A DNA stretch of 64,000 bases from CAZMLC01 sp964567125. GTDB lineage: Bacteria; Verrucomicrobiota; Kiritimatiellia; RFP12; UBA1067. The stretch covers positions 4,854 to 68,853 of the forward strand of contig CAZMLC010000004.1 of assembly GCA_964567125.1 (NCBI GenBank), given 5' to 3'. The notes beneath the pieces were generated by a model. The model was not told the DNA's origin and did no database searches. It saw only the letters and a list, made by a program, of their open reading frames with translations. This document shows positions 1 through 8,335 of the stretch, one piece after another (the first letter of the stretch is position 1; each line of letters begins with the position of its first letter). The translations under genes and the position numbers were made by a program.

Positions 1-1311
1 CGGACCTGGCGTGTGACGTGGTCCACTGCCGAGCTGGCGGAGCGCGTGGCCTGGGTCGGTTTCGCGCATCAGTGCGCGTGCGTTGCAGCGAGCTGGATGC
101 AGGCGCGCTGGCATACCAGTCTGGCTGACGATGAGACGCGCGTGGACGCCTTTCTCGCCTATGATTCCGTTTACGAAATCAATCCCTTCGAAGTCTGCGC
201 CCGCGAGACAGCGGAGCGCCGCGCCTTTGAAAAACGGCGTAAAGCGCTTCTGCGTGATTTGGCGCTGCGGCCGCTCTGCACCAAGGCGCTGACGCAGCTC
301 TCCAACGGCGAGATGCGGCACGTGCTGCTGGGACGGGCGTTGCTGAAAGAGCCTTCAATCCTCGTGCTGGATGATCCGTTTGCCGGGCTTGATCCTGCCA
401 TGCTGAAAACGATTGTGGCGGTGCTGGCACGCATGGTCCACGAGGGACTGACGCTGATTTTGATGGTGCGCCATCGCGATGAAATTCCGTTGTTCTGCAC
501 GCATCACCTGCTGTTGGAGAACAGTCGTTTCCGCGCGCAGAAAAAGCTGTGCAGCGCAGGCGATGGTGCGCCGGACAAGGTTGTGGTCCGCGTTCAGACA
601 GCGAAGCGTGCGACCGAACAACCGATGGTCGTGGAGATGCGCAACGTCTCGGTGCGCTATGGCCGCAAAAACGTCTTGAATCATCTTTCGTGGTGTGTGC
701 GTTCCGGTGAGCGCTGGCTGATTACAGGTCCTAATGGTTGCGGCAAGACGACCTTGCTGAGCCTGATCACGGGCGATAATCCTGCGGGGTATGCGAACGT
801 GGTGCGCATCTTCGGACAGTCGCGTCAGGAGGGGCAGAGCGTGTGGCAGATCCGTCGGCGGATCGGTCATGTTTCGCCAGAGATGCAGGCCTATGCGGAT
901 GAGACTATGACGGTGCTCGACTGCGCCCTGAGCGCGCTCTATTCCGAGTCAGGTACGTTACTGACACCTCGTGCGCCGCATCGTCAGCAGGCTCGCTCCT
1001 GGCTGACGTGCTTCGGTCTCGCGGATGCGTTGCGGAAACCGATGTCGGAACTTTCCGCCGGACATCAGCGGCTGGTTTTTCTTGCGCGGGCGCTGGTGGC
1101 GCACCCCGATCTGCTCATCTTGGATGAACTCTGCATGAATCTGGATGAGGCTGCGCGACAGAATGTTTTGCACACGGTCGAGGCGCTGGCTCGACAGAGA
1201 CCAGAACTGACGATGCTCTGCGTGGCGCATCGCGCGGACGATGTGCCCTCTGGCTTCACGCATCATCTTGCGCTGGGGAATATGTCCGCCACGCGCTCGC
1301 GCACCCGTTGA
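1..1311 (+). CDS. Tandem ABC transporter ATPase (ModF-like), 5' partial
   Basis: The frame is open from base 1, so the gene begins upstream of the window; the GTG at 13 is not a convincing start. Two ABC ATPase modules are fused. The first keeps only its C-terminal half, with signature LSNGEMR and Walker B 'ILVLDDPF'; its Walker A must lie off the window. The second is complete, with Walker A 'GPNGCGKTT', signature LSAGHQR and Walker B 'LLILDE'. No membrane segment is present. This layout matches ModF/PhrA-type duplicated ATPases. The transported substrate cannot be told from the sequence. The gene converges on the aldo/keto reductase with only 5 bp between the stops. Confidence 0.85.
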   Translation, partial: RTWRVTWSTAELAERVAWVGFAHQCACVAASWMQARWHTSLADDETRVDAFLAYDSVYEINPFEVCARETAERRAFEKRRKALLRDLALRPLCTKALTQLSNGEMRHVLLGRALLKEPSILVLDDPFAGLDPAMLKTIVAVLARMVHEGLTLILMVRHRDEIPLFCTHHLLLENSRFRAQKKLCSAGDGAPDKVVVRVQTAKRATEQPMVVEMRNVSVRYGRKNVLNHLSWCVRSGERWLITGPNGCGKTTLLSLITGDNPAGYANVVRIFGQSRQEGQSVWQIRRRIGHVSPEMQAYADETMTVLDCALSALYSESGTLLTPRAPHRQQARSWLTCFGLADALRKPMSELSAGHQRLVFLARALVAHPDLLILDELCMNLDEAARQNVLHTVEALARQRPELTMLCVAHRADDVPSGFTHHLALGNMSATRSRTR

Positions 1312-1316
1312 GCAGC

Positions 1317-2336
1317 TCACGGTGCGGAGAGAAAGGTTGCGTAGTCCACCAGCGCCGTGCGCAGCAGAGCGGGCGTGTCGAGCGCATAGGGACATTTGGC
1401 GCGGCACAGTCCGCAGTCGCGGCAATTTTTTACTTTTTCCATTTGCGCTTGCCATTCGGGGGAGAGATAGACGTGCGTAGGCGCGCGGCGGAGCATGAGG
1501 GGCATGCGTGCGAGCCAGGAGATGTTGATGCCTTCCGGGCAGGGCATGCAGTAGCCGCAGCCGCGGCAGAACGAGGAACCGAGTTCGGCCTTATCCTTTT
1601 CAATCGCCTGCCGCATGGCGTCATCGAGGTGCGGTGGATCGGCTTCAAGCTGGATGAATTCCTCGAGCTCCTCCATGCGCTGGATGCCCCAGATCGGCAC
1701 AAGATTCTCAAACTGGCGCAAAAAGGCGAAGGCGATGCAAGCCTGCGCCAGGAGCCCTCCGGCCAGGGCTTTCATGGCAATGAGACCGACATCGTGCTGC
1801 TGGCAGAGGCTAATCAGTTCAAGGTCCTTGGTATCCGAAAGCGCGGAGAGGGGAAATTGGACCGTGTCGTAGTGGGTGCTGAGCACAGCACCGCGCGCGC
1901 GTTCAATGCTGTGGTTGGTGATGCCGACAAAGCGCACTTTGCCCTGACGCTGAGCTTCGAGCATCGCATAGAGCGGGGACGCGGGATCGTCCGGTGCATA
2001 GAGCTGCGCGGGGTTGTGCAGCTGCAAGAGGTCAACGTAATCGGTCTTCAGGTTGCGCAAACTCGTTTCAAGGTCTGCGCGCAGCCCATCGGCGGTGGTT
2101 GCCCCGCTTTTGGTGGCCAGGATGATGGCGCTGCGGCGGCCGTCTCCGAAGGCGGCACCGAGCTTGCTTTCACTGTCGGTGTAATAGCGCGCGGTATCGT
2201 AGAAATTGATGCCTGCATCGTAGGCGCGGTGCAGGATCGCAACAGCCTCCTTCAGGGGCGTGCGTTGAATGGGCAGGGCGCCGAAGGCGGTACGCGAGAC
2301 CTGGAGGTTGGTCTTGCCGAGGCGCGTGTGGGACAT
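1317..2336 (-). CDS. Aldo/keto reductase with C-terminal 4Fe-4S ferredoxin domain
   Basis: An NAD(P)H-dependent aldo/keto reductase TIM barrel is followed by a ferredoxin-like tail. The N-terminus 'RLGKTNLQVSRTAFGA' is the usual first strand, and 'NFYDTARYYTDSE' holds the catalytic Asp and Tyr. The tail carries two Cys clusters, 'CRGCGYCMPCPEG' and 'CRDCGLCRAKCP', fitting 4Fe-4S binding. Proteins of this layout are common in anaerobes; the physiological substrate is unknown. The start is taken at the ATG ending at 2336 because homologues begin there. An ATG at 2354 and a TTG at 2390 are also in frame, and none has a strong ribosome site. Confidence 0.9.
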   Translation of the reverse strand: MSHTRLGKTNLQVSRTAFGALPIQRTPLKEAVAILHRAYDAGINFYDTARYYTDSESKLGAAFGDGRRSAIILATKSGATTADGLRADLETSLRNLKTDYVDLLQLHNPAQLYAPDDPASPLYAMLEAQRQGKVRFVGITNHSIERARGAVLSTHYDTVQFPLSALSDTKDLELISLCQQHDVGLIAMKALAGGLLAQACIAFAFLRQFENLVPIWGIQRMEELEEFIQLEADPPHLDDAMRQAIEKDKAELGSSFCRGCGYCMPCPEGINISWLARMPLMLRRAPTHVYLSPEWQAQMEKVKNCRDCGLCRAKCPYALDTPALLRTALVDYATFLSAP

Positions 2337-2473
2337 TGCTTTTTGTGCGTGCATGGAGGGTATCGTTACAAAATGCGCAGAAAATTTCAATTTCTTTGAT
2401 AAAATCCGCGTAATTCGTGGTTTGTGGCTTGAAAACAGCGGGTTAAATTCAGTATACTATCGCCATCTTTTTT

Positions 2474-2561
2474 GGAGGGGTGTCTGAGTGGTTTAAAGAA
2501 CCGGTCTTGAAAACCGGCGTATCGCAAGGTACCGGGGGTTCGAATCCCTCCCCCTCCGCCA
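2474..2561 (+). tRNA. tRNA-Ser (anticodon UGA), CCA encoded
   Basis: The acceptor arm GGAGGGG at 2474-2480 pairs with CCCCTCC at 2551-2557. The T arm contains GGTTCGAATCC. The anticodon loop CTTGAAA gives anticodon TGA. A long variable arm fits the serine class. The discriminator G at 2558 is followed by encoded CCA. It decodes UCA-type serine codons. Confidence 0.97.
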
Positions 2562-2574
2562 CTAGTGTAATACA

Positions 2575-2600
2575 ACTGCTAAACTATTTACTGCTAAACT
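2575..2600 (+). repeat. Short direct repeat in AT-rich spacer after tRNA-Ser
   Basis: The 11-mer ACTGCTAAACT occurs at 2575-2585 and again at 2590-2600. The surrounding 2562-2716 stretch is AT-rich, has no credible gene, and is full of related ACAGTT/ACTG words. It sits directly behind a tRNA gene, a common integration site, but no integrase or second attachment site is visible. Confidence 0.4.
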
Positions 2601-2716
2601 GAAACTACTGTAAAATTGTACTAAAGACTTAAACTACGAAAATTAGTTAAACAGTGCAATCAGAAAGCTCAGTTGAACAGTTCGACAGTTGGTTGACGCG
2701 AGAAAGGAGTGGCAAG

Positions 2717-2839
2717 ATGACGAACAACGAATTCAAGTTGGCTCTTGAGAAGCGTACCGTCTCATTCTCAGTGCAGGTTCTCAAGATGCTCCGCAAGATT
2801 TCGGTCGGTATCGAATCGCGCTATTCTTCTTGTACGTAA
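2717..2839 (+). pseudogene. Truncated four-helix-bundle (23S rRNA intervening-sequence type) protein
   Basis: A strong ribosome site (AAAGGAG) precedes the ATG at 2717. The 40-residue product contains 'LEKRTVSFSVQVLKMLRKIS', which resembles the first helix of the four-helix-bundle (S23/IVP) family. Family members run on to about 115-125 residues through a conserved 'GxQLLRSGTSxGANYREA'-like segment. Here the frame ends at TAA right after 'GIESRYSSCT', and no other frame continues the family pattern. The simplest reading is a gene remnant cut by a deletion. It could also be a short de novo peptide, which is less likely given the family-like helix and good ribosome site. Confidence 0.55.
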
Positions 2840-2876
2840 TGCGTAACGCGCCCCGTGAGAAATTCGCTGTTTGGTG

Positions 2877-2905
2877 TTGTAAATACAAGACAAAAATGCT
2901 ATAAA
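2877..2905 (+). promoter_or_regulatory. Candidate sigma-70-type promoter with extended -10
   Basis: TTGTAA (2877-2882) and TATAAA (2900-2905) are separated by 17 bp, and TGC just before the -10 makes an extended -10 element. It would drive the gene at 3051 and the following sensor/regulator pair with a leader of about 140 nt. The rest of 2840-3050 holds no gene that I can support. Confidence 0.5.
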
Positions 2906-3050
2906 TCAAGCGTTTGTGAAAAGGGCGTGAAAAAGTTTTTGGAGGTTCGTGTTTTTGACCCTCCGCCAAAATTGCTTGCCCGGTTTGGGCGAAGACGATG
3001 CCGGGGATATGCAGGAGCGATCCTCGGTTTTCTTTTTGTAGGAGGAGATT

Positions 3051-3560
3051 ATGCCGAAAGCGAAACAGACCCCGAAGAAGTCAAAGGCATCCCCCGGCGC
3101 ACCAGCAGCAAAGCCTGCGGTGCCGCGTAAAAAAGCAGCGACAATCAAGGCCAAGCCAGCATCTGCCAAAAAGGGCGTGGTAGCGGTGAAATCATCTGCA
3201 CGGCCCGTGGCCTCTGCGGTCTCAAAACCGGCTTTGCCGGCTGTGGCGCCAACGGTTAGGCCGATGCGCAGTACGCGCGACGTGCGCGCCATTGACGTTG
3301 CGGCAGCCCCGACGGCTGCCACCTGTCCGCTGGTGCTCGACGGTGAACTTTCCGCTGCGCGGTTTTCGCCGAAGAACTGTCTCAGCTGCGACGAATTTGA
3401 TTGCCGCTTCTGCCTTGCCGAAGAGGGCTCCGGCGATTTGTCGAGTCTCTTCGGCGATGAAGAGTCCGATGAGGTCGACGAAGTTGATGGCTTCAGCTTT
3501 GACCGCGACTCGGGCGAACGCGATGACGGCTGGGACGATTCATCCGAGGAAGACTATTAA
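3051..3560 (+). CDS. Polyampholyte protein with Lys/Ala/Pro tail and C4 cysteine cluster
   Basis: Unrecognised 169-residue protein with three zones. Residues 1-75 are rich in Lys, Ala, Pro and Ser, like histone H1-type tails. Residues 104-124 contain 'CLSCDEFDCRFC', a CxxC-x4-CxxC set that could bind zinc. Residues 125-169 are strongly acidic (Asp/Glu/Ser). There is no signal peptide or membrane segment. TAGGAGGAG lies just before the ATG. The gene sits 11 bp upstream of the NtrB-like kinase and probably shares its transcript. A nucleic-acid or ribosome-associated role would fit the basic tail, but that is a guess. Confidence 0.8.
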   Translation: MPKAKQTPKKSKASPGAPAAKPAVPRKKAATIKAKPASAKKGVVAVKSSARPVASAVSKPALPAVAPTVRPMRSTRDVRAIDVAAAPTAATCPLVLDGELSAARFSPKNCLSCDEFDCRFCLAEEGSGDLSSLFGDEESDEVDEVDGFSFDRDSGERDDGWDDSSEEDY

Positions 3561-3571
3561 CGAGAGAGGGT

Positions 3572-4780
3572 ATGGCTGCTTCACGGTTCATCAATCGCTT
3601 GGTTGACCGGGTTGACAAGATCGATCCGGAGAGTCTGCAGTCGCACTTGTTGCGCCTGGCGCAGGAACATGGGTTTCTGGAGACGATCTTTCAGTCTATC
3701 CAGGAGGGGATCCTTGTGATCAACATGGATGGTCTGCTGATCTATGCCAACCGGGCGGCTGAAGGCATGGTCGGACTGGATTTTGCCAAATCCAAGGGCC
3801 GTTCCGTCGTGCGTCTGTTGCGGAGCTGGGAGTGGGAGCACCTGCTCGAACCGCGGCTGGACAGCGAGGAGGATTGGGCGCGCGTGGTGACGCGTGAGAT
3901 CGAGCTGGCCTATCCGGATCATCGTTACATCAGCGTCTATGCGAAGCCCTTCAAAGGCGCGGCGGAAGATGGCCATGGTGTCTTGATCATCCTGCGCGAC
4001 ATTTCGCGCGAACGCAATCTCGAGGCCTCGGTGATCGAATCGGAGCGCATCAACGCCGTGAAGAATCTGGCTGCGGGGCTGGCGCATGAAATCGGCAATC
4101 CGCTCAACGCGCTGAATATCCATCTGCAGTTGCTGCTGCGCGAGCTGAACGAAGTGAAGGATGTCGCCGTGCGGCAATCCTTGCAGAAGCTGGCTACGGT
4201 TGCGCGGAGTGAGATCGAACGGTTGCATGCGATCAATACCCAGTTTCTCGGCGCGATCCGTCCGCAGAAGGCGGAGTTGAAACCTGAGCATCCCGAGCAG
4301 ATTCTGCAAGAGACGCTGAACGTGATGCGCACGGAATTTGAGAATCGCAGGATTCAGGTTTCGCTCGAATCGTCGGAACGCATTCCGACCGTCCATCTGG
4401 ATGCGGCGCAGATTAAGCAGGTCTACTTCAATGTGATCAAGAATGCGCTTGAGGCAATGCCGGATGGCGGTGCGCTGCGCATTGTTTTCAGCGTGGACGA
4501 TATCTTCGTCGACATTGCCTTTATCGACACCGGGTGCGGCATTGCGCCGGAAGAGCTGGGGCGCGTCTTTGAACCCTACCATACGACCAAGCAGAAAGGC
4601 AATGGGCTGGGGCTGATGATTGTGCAGCGTATCCTGGAGGAGCACGGCGGCGAGATCGAACTTTCCAGCAAGCAGGGCGAGGGGACGAGTTTTCGCATTC
4701 GTCTGCCGCGCAGTGAACGACGGGTCCGCCAGCTCAGCGCATCGGGAACAGAGGCGGAAGACGGAGCAGTGGTTTTATGA
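3572..4780 (+). CDS. NtrB-type PAS sensor histidine kinase
   Basis: A cytoplasmic histidine kinase of 402 residues without membrane segments. A PAS domain covers about residues 35-150 ('FQSIQEGILVINMDGLLIYAN'-like start). The H-box 'LAHEIGNPLNALNIHL' carries the phospho-accepting His172. The ATPase domain has all its boxes: N-box 'NVIKNALEAMPDGG', G1 'DTGCGI' and G2 'GNGLGLMIVQ'. Its stop overlaps the start of the downstream sigma-54 activator (ATGA at 4777), so the two are translationally coupled and form an NtrB/NtrC-like pair. The PAS ligand is unknown; nitrogen control is not demonstrated. Confidence 0.93.
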   Translation: MAASRFINRLVDRVDKIDPESLQSHLLRLAQEHGFLETIFQSIQEGILVINMDGLLIYANRAAEGMVGLDFAKSKGRSVVRLLRSWEWEHLLEPRLDSEEDWARVVTREIELAYPDHRYISVYAKPFKGAAEDGHGVLIILRDISRERNLEASVIESERINAVKNLAAGLAHEIGNPLNALNIHLQLLLRELNEVKDVAVRQSLQKLATVARSEIERLHAINTQFLGAIRPQKAELKPEHPEQILQETLNVMRTEFENRRIQVSLESSERIPTVHLDAAQIKQVYFNVIKNALEAMPDGGALRIVFSVDDIFVDIAFIDTGCGIAPEELGRVFEPYHTTKQKGNGLGLMIVQRILEEHGGEIELSSKQGEGTSFRIRLPRSERRVRQLSASGTEAEDGAVVL

Positions 4781-6156
4781 AGGCTAAACCGACCTTATTG
4801 ATTGTGGATGACGATAAGAATACGCGCGATGGGCTTCAGCGCGCGTTGCAGCGCAATTATACGCCTTTGGTCGCGGAGAGCGCGGAGGCGGCGTTGAAGA
4901 TCCTGGCCCAGGAACCTGCGGTTGATGTCATGCTTTCCGATTTGCGCATGCCGGGCGAGAATGGACTCAGTTTGCTGAAGCAGGTGCAGGCGCAGTATCC
5001 GGCTGTCACGTGCATCCTGCTGACGGCGTACGGCACGGTGGCCGATGCCGTGGAGGCGATGAAGCAGGGTGCCTATGATTTTCTGATGAAGCCGATCAAT
5101 CTGGATCATCTGGATCTGCTTCTGGCGCGTGCGATCCATTCGCGCGAATTGGAACAGAAGGTCGAGGCGTTGGAGACGCAGCTGAACGCCAAGTATGGCA
5201 TGGACAACATCATCGGCGAGTCGTCGGAGATGCAGGTCGTCTTCGAAACGATCCGTCAGGCCGCGCCCACGCAGGCGTCAGTGCTGATTCAGGGCGCGAG
5301 CGGAACGGGCAAGGAGCTGGTGGCGCGCGCGATCCATCGGTTGAGCGCGCGCAGCAAGGGACCGTATATTGCCATGAACTGTTCGGCGTTCTCGCCGACC
5401 TTGCTGGAGAGCGAACTCTTCGGGCATGAAAAAGGCGCCTTCACGGGCGCGGTTGCGCAGCGCAAGGGCCGTTTTGAAATGGCGGATGGCGGAACGCTCT
5501 TTCTGGATGAAGTCTCGGAAATCGATCCTGCGCTGCAATCCAAATTGCTGCGCGTGCTCGAGACGCGCGAATTCGAACGTGTGGGCGGCGAGCGCTCGAT
5601 TCAGGTCGATATCCGCCTGATCGCCGCGACCAACCGCAATTTGCAGGACTATGTGCAGCAGGGCCATTTCCGCGAAGATCTCTTCTACCGCTTGAATGTC
5701 GTGGACATCCTGCTGCCGTCGCTGAGCCAGCGGACGGGGGATATTCCGCTGCTGGCAACGCATTTTCTCAAAGAGTTTTGCGAAAAGAACAACAAGCAGG
5801 TCGAGGGATTCTCCGCTGAGGCGCTCGATCTCTTGGAGCGGTACACCTGGCCGGGGAATGTGCGCGAACTGCGCAATACGATTGAAAAAATGGTGGTCTT
5901 ATCGCGCCATCCGCGCTTGCAGGAGAGCGATGTGCCGCAGGCGATTCGTCATGCGCTGCGCGCTTCCACGTCGCCCTTAAGTTCCGCGGGATCTGTGAGC
6001 GTACTCGATCAGGGATCGTTGGCCGACGTGGAGCGTAACAAGATCTTGGCGGTTCTGGCCAAGAACAGGGGGCATCGCTCCCTCGCTGCCGAAGAATTGG
6101 GGATTAGTCGTCGCACCTTGTACCGCAAGTTGAAGGAATATGGGGTACAGGAGTAA
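4777..6156 (+). CDS. Sigma-54-dependent NtrC-family response regulator
   Basis: 459 residues in three domains. The receiver (1-120) has the phospho-acceptor Asp55 in 'LSDLRMPG' and Lys105 in 'MKPIN'. The AAA+ domain (about 143-380) has Walker A 'GASGTGKE' at 173-180 and the sigma-54-contacting GAFTGA loop at 220-225. A Fis-type helix-turn-helix lies at the C-terminus ('SLAAEELGISRRTLYRKLKEYG'-like). It activates sigma-54 promoters when phosphorylated, presumably by the overlapping upstream kinase. No sigma-54 gene or clear -24/-12 site was found in this window, so its targets are unknown. Confidence 0.95.
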   Translation: MKAKPTLLIVDDDKNTRDGLQRALQRNYTPLVAESAEAALKILAQEPAVDVMLSDLRMPGENGLSLLKQVQAQYPAVTCILLTAYGTVADAVEAMKQGAYDFLMKPINLDHLDLLLARAIHSRELEQKVEALETQLNAKYGMDNIIGESSEMQVVFETIRQAAPTQASVLIQGASGTGKELVARAIHRLSARSKGPYIAMNCSAFSPTLLESELFGHEKGAFTGAVAQRKGRFEMADGGTLFLDEVSEIDPALQSKLLRVLETREFERVGGERSIQVDIRLIAATNRNLQDYVQQGHFREDLFYRLNVVDILLPSLSQRTGDIPLLATHFLKEFCEKNNKQVEGFSAEALDLLERYTWPGNVRELRNTIEKMVVLSRHPRLQESDVPQAIRHALRASTSPLSSAGSVSVLDQGSLADVERNKILAVLAKNRGHRSLAAEELGISRRTLYRKLKEYGVQE

Positions 6157-6216
6157 GCACCTCGTGCGATATGATGGTGCATAAAACCGGTGAAAAAGGC
6201 CGCGTTTCTTGCATAA

Positions 6217-6232
6217 CCGCTGATTTCAGCGG
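6217..6232. other. Short hairpin in the 6157-6285 spacer
   Basis: CCGCTG-ATTT-CAGCGG is a perfect 6-bp stem with a 4-nt loop. No T-run follows on either strand, so it is a weak terminator at best. It may instead be a binding site or a leader element between the ntrC-like gene and the gene at 6286. Confidence 0.35.
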
Positions 6233-6285
6233 AAGAAGGGCGTATTCGATTTCTCGGCATGAAAAATGCTATAAGGAGTAAATGT

Positions 6286-7434
6286 ATGATCAAGAATATC
6301 GTCGCGATAATGAGTATGGTTGTGGTTAGCCTGACCCTTTTTGCGCAATCGCTGGTGATCTGTCCTTCATGTGGACGCGAAGCGAAGGGCGGAGCGGTCG
6401 TCTGTTCGCATTGTCAGAAGGCGCTGCCTGCTGCGCCGGCAAAACCTGTTTCGGCGGCGGAACCGGTTGTGACGAAAGATCCGGCGGCGTTTGAGATCTC
6501 GCCGGAACTTGCCGATTGCGCGGAGGCGGCGTTAAAAAGCTATTTTCGTGAAGGTCGGCTCTGTGAAGAGAAGAACCCGGCGTTAGCGTTTATGTATTTC
6601 CAGAATGCGATCGCGGTCTTGCAGATGGTGCCGCAGGAGCGGCTGAAGCACGAGGATGGTGACGCTTTTCTGAAAGCGCGTAATCGGGCGCTGCACGAAA
6701 CCCTGCAGGGCCGCAGGACGTGCCGCCGGTGCAAAGGCACGGGCAACTTTCTGATGGATCTCCGCAAGAGCGATCCGCGGGCGGGCATCAAGCAGGCGCA
6801 GGGGATCCCGTGTCCGGACTGCAAAGGGAAGGGGACGGTTCCGGGCGTGCGCGAGATTACGAAGGTGAAGGCTGACCTTGCGCGTGCGCAGGCGGAGTTC
6901 GAACGCATTCGTACCGCCGCGCGCGATGTGCGTTTAGGTCGCGTCATGGTTCCTGCGGAGATGGAACATCTGCTGACCATGCGGATGCGCGCGAAGATCA
7001 TGACCGCGCGGCCTGTTCCGTGCGGAAACTGCCAGGGATCGATGCGGCAGCTCTGTACGATCTGCAAGGGTGACGGCTGGGTTAAATGCACCTATGCGAA
7101 CTGCAAGAACGGTGAACTGTCGGAAGTAAAGCAGACGCAGACCATCGTCTCAAAGCGATTGAACGATTCGGATATTAAGAAATGCCCGCGCTGTCAGGGG
7201 ACAGCGGAGGTGCCCTGTGTGAAATGCGATGGCTCGGGCAGCGTGCCCTGTCAATATTGTTCCGGCAGCGGTTGCGCTGCGCGCTGTACAAAGTGTTCCG
7301 GGGCAGGACTGGAAGAGTGCCGGAACTGCAAGGGTTCGGGTCAGGATCGCAAGGGGAGTCCCTGTGCTGTATGCAAGGGCGAATGTGTGGTTTTATGCAG
7401 CATGTGTAAAGGTGAAGGAGCACGGAATAAATGA
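6286..7434 (+). CDS. Exported protein with many DnaJ-type CxxCxGxG zinc-finger motifs
   Basis: Starting at the ATG at 6286 (AAGGAG 7 nt upstream) the protein has a signal peptide or anchor, 'MIKNIVAIMSMVVVSLTLFA'. A zinc-ribbon pair follows ('CPSCGREAKGG', 'CSHCQ'), then an alpha-helical middle. The Cys-rich C-terminal part has about a dozen CxxC pairs, many of CxxCxGxG form ('CRRCKGTG', 'CPDCKGKG', 'CVKCDGSG', 'CQYCSGSG', 'CRNCKGSG', 'CSMCKGEG'). There is no J domain, so it is not a DnaJ. Its stop overlaps the start of the kinase gene (ATGA at 7431), which implies linked function. The role is unknown; zinc binding or protein binding is likely. Confidence 0.8.
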   Translation: MIKNIVAIMSMVVVSLTLFAQSLVICPSCGREAKGGAVVCSHCQKALPAAPAKPVSAAEPVVTKDPAAFEISPELADCAEAALKSYFREGRLCEEKNPALAFMYFQNAIAVLQMVPQERLKHEDGDAFLKARNRALHETLQGRRTCRRCKGTGNFLMDLRKSDPRAGIKQAQGIPCPDCKGKGTVPGVREITKVKADLARAQAEFERIRTAARDVRLGRVMVPAEMEHLLTMRMRAKIMTARPVPCGNCQGSMRQLCTICKGDGWVKCTYANCKNGELSEVKQTQTIVSKRLNDSDIKKCPRCQGTAEVPCVKCDGSGSVPCQYCSGSGCAARCTKCSGAGLEECRNCKGSGQDRKGSPCAVCKGECVVLCSMCKGEGARNK

Positions 7435-8330
7435 CCGAAGCAAGCATTCCGTCGGTTAAGTTACCGAATTTTCAAATCGTTTCATTTCTTGGGCGGGGCG
7501 GTATGGCTTCGGTCTGGAAAGCGCGGCAAGTTTCGCTTGATCGCATGGTCGCGATCAAGTTTCTCAACGATGCGTTTGCGACCGAGGAGCATGACCGTCA
7601 GCAGTTCTGCGCCGAGGCGCAGGAGATGGGCAAGCTGAAGCATCCGAATATCGTGCAGGTCTACGATGCCAATTTCAAGGACGGCATCTACTACTTTGTG
7701 ATGGAGTTTGTCGATGGTTACACCATGGGCGAATTCTTGCGGCGTAAAAGTCGCCTCGCGCCCGACGACGTGCTGGTGATCGCGGAGAGCGTGGCTGTGG
7801 CGCTGGATTACGCGTGGACCGGACATGGCATTGTCCACTGCGATATCAAACCGGACAACATCATGGCGGATGCGGACGGGACCTTGAAGGTGACGGATCT
7901 GGGGCTGTGCCGTTCCGTGACCATGCGCAAGACGCACAACGAACCGGAAGACACGATTTACGGTACGCCGGCGTATATGTCGCCGGAACAGATCTATGGC
8001 GACCGCAAGCTGGATTGCCGCTCCGATATTTATTCACTCGGTGCATCGCTCTATCATCTGCTGACCGGACAGCTCCTGTTCCCCGGCAAAAGCGATGATG
8101 ATATGGTGCGCTGTCATGTCGGTGCAAATCAGGCGCCTGCGATCCAGACCTTTCTGCCGCACATCAATCCCAGCATCTGCGTGCTCGTGGAAAAGATGCT
8201 GGCCAAGAATCCGGATCAGCGGTATCAGGGCTGGCACTCCGTGATTCACGATATCAAGCGGATTTTCGCCAATCACGTTCTCTTCCCCAACAACTTCGCG
8301 GCAGGCGCAAGTTCGTTGGCTCATCGCTAA
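7431..8330 (+). CDS. Soluble Ser/Thr protein kinase (PknB-like, non-RD)
   Basis: A Hanks-type kinase domain fills almost all 299 residues. Visible motifs are the glycine loop 'LGRGGMASVWKA', the ATP-anchoring Lys43 in 'VAIK', the catalytic loop 'HCDIKPDNIM' with Asp138, 'TDLGLC' in place of DFG, and 'GTPAYMSPEQ'. The HRD Arg is Cys, making it a non-RD kinase, so its activity may not depend on activation-loop phosphorylation. There is no membrane segment or sensor domain. Translational overlap with the exported Cys-rich protein suggests a joint pathway, but that partner has a signal peptide while the kinase does not, so direct contact is uncertain. Confidence 0.93.
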   Translation: MTEASIPSVKLPNFQIVSFLGRGGMASVWKARQVSLDRMVAIKFLNDAFATEEHDRQQFCAEAQEMGKLKHPNIVQVYDANFKDGIYYFVMEFVDGYTMGEFLRRKSRLAPDDVLVIAESVAVALDYAWTGHGIVHCDIKPDNIMADADGTLKVTDLGLCRSVTMRKTHNEPEDTIYGTPAYMSPEQIYGDRKLDCRSDIYSLGASLYHLLTGQLLFPGKSDDDMVRCHVGANQAPAIQTFLPHINPSICVLVEKMLAKNPDQRYQGWHSVIHDIKRIFANHVLFPNNFAAGASSLAHR

Positions 8331-8335
8331 CGGGC

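Noticed and set aside
2387..2575. Small minus-strand ORF with Gly-rich 'GGGGGIRTPG' peptide
   Set aside because: This is the well-known spurious translation of the strand opposite a tRNA-Ser gene. The same applies to the ORF at 26599-27003.
6267..6274. Extended -10 element TGCTATAA directly before the gene at 6286
   Set aside because: It overlaps the ribosome-binding site, so a transcript starting there would lose the site; the sequence is more likely coincidental, unlike the similar element at 2897.
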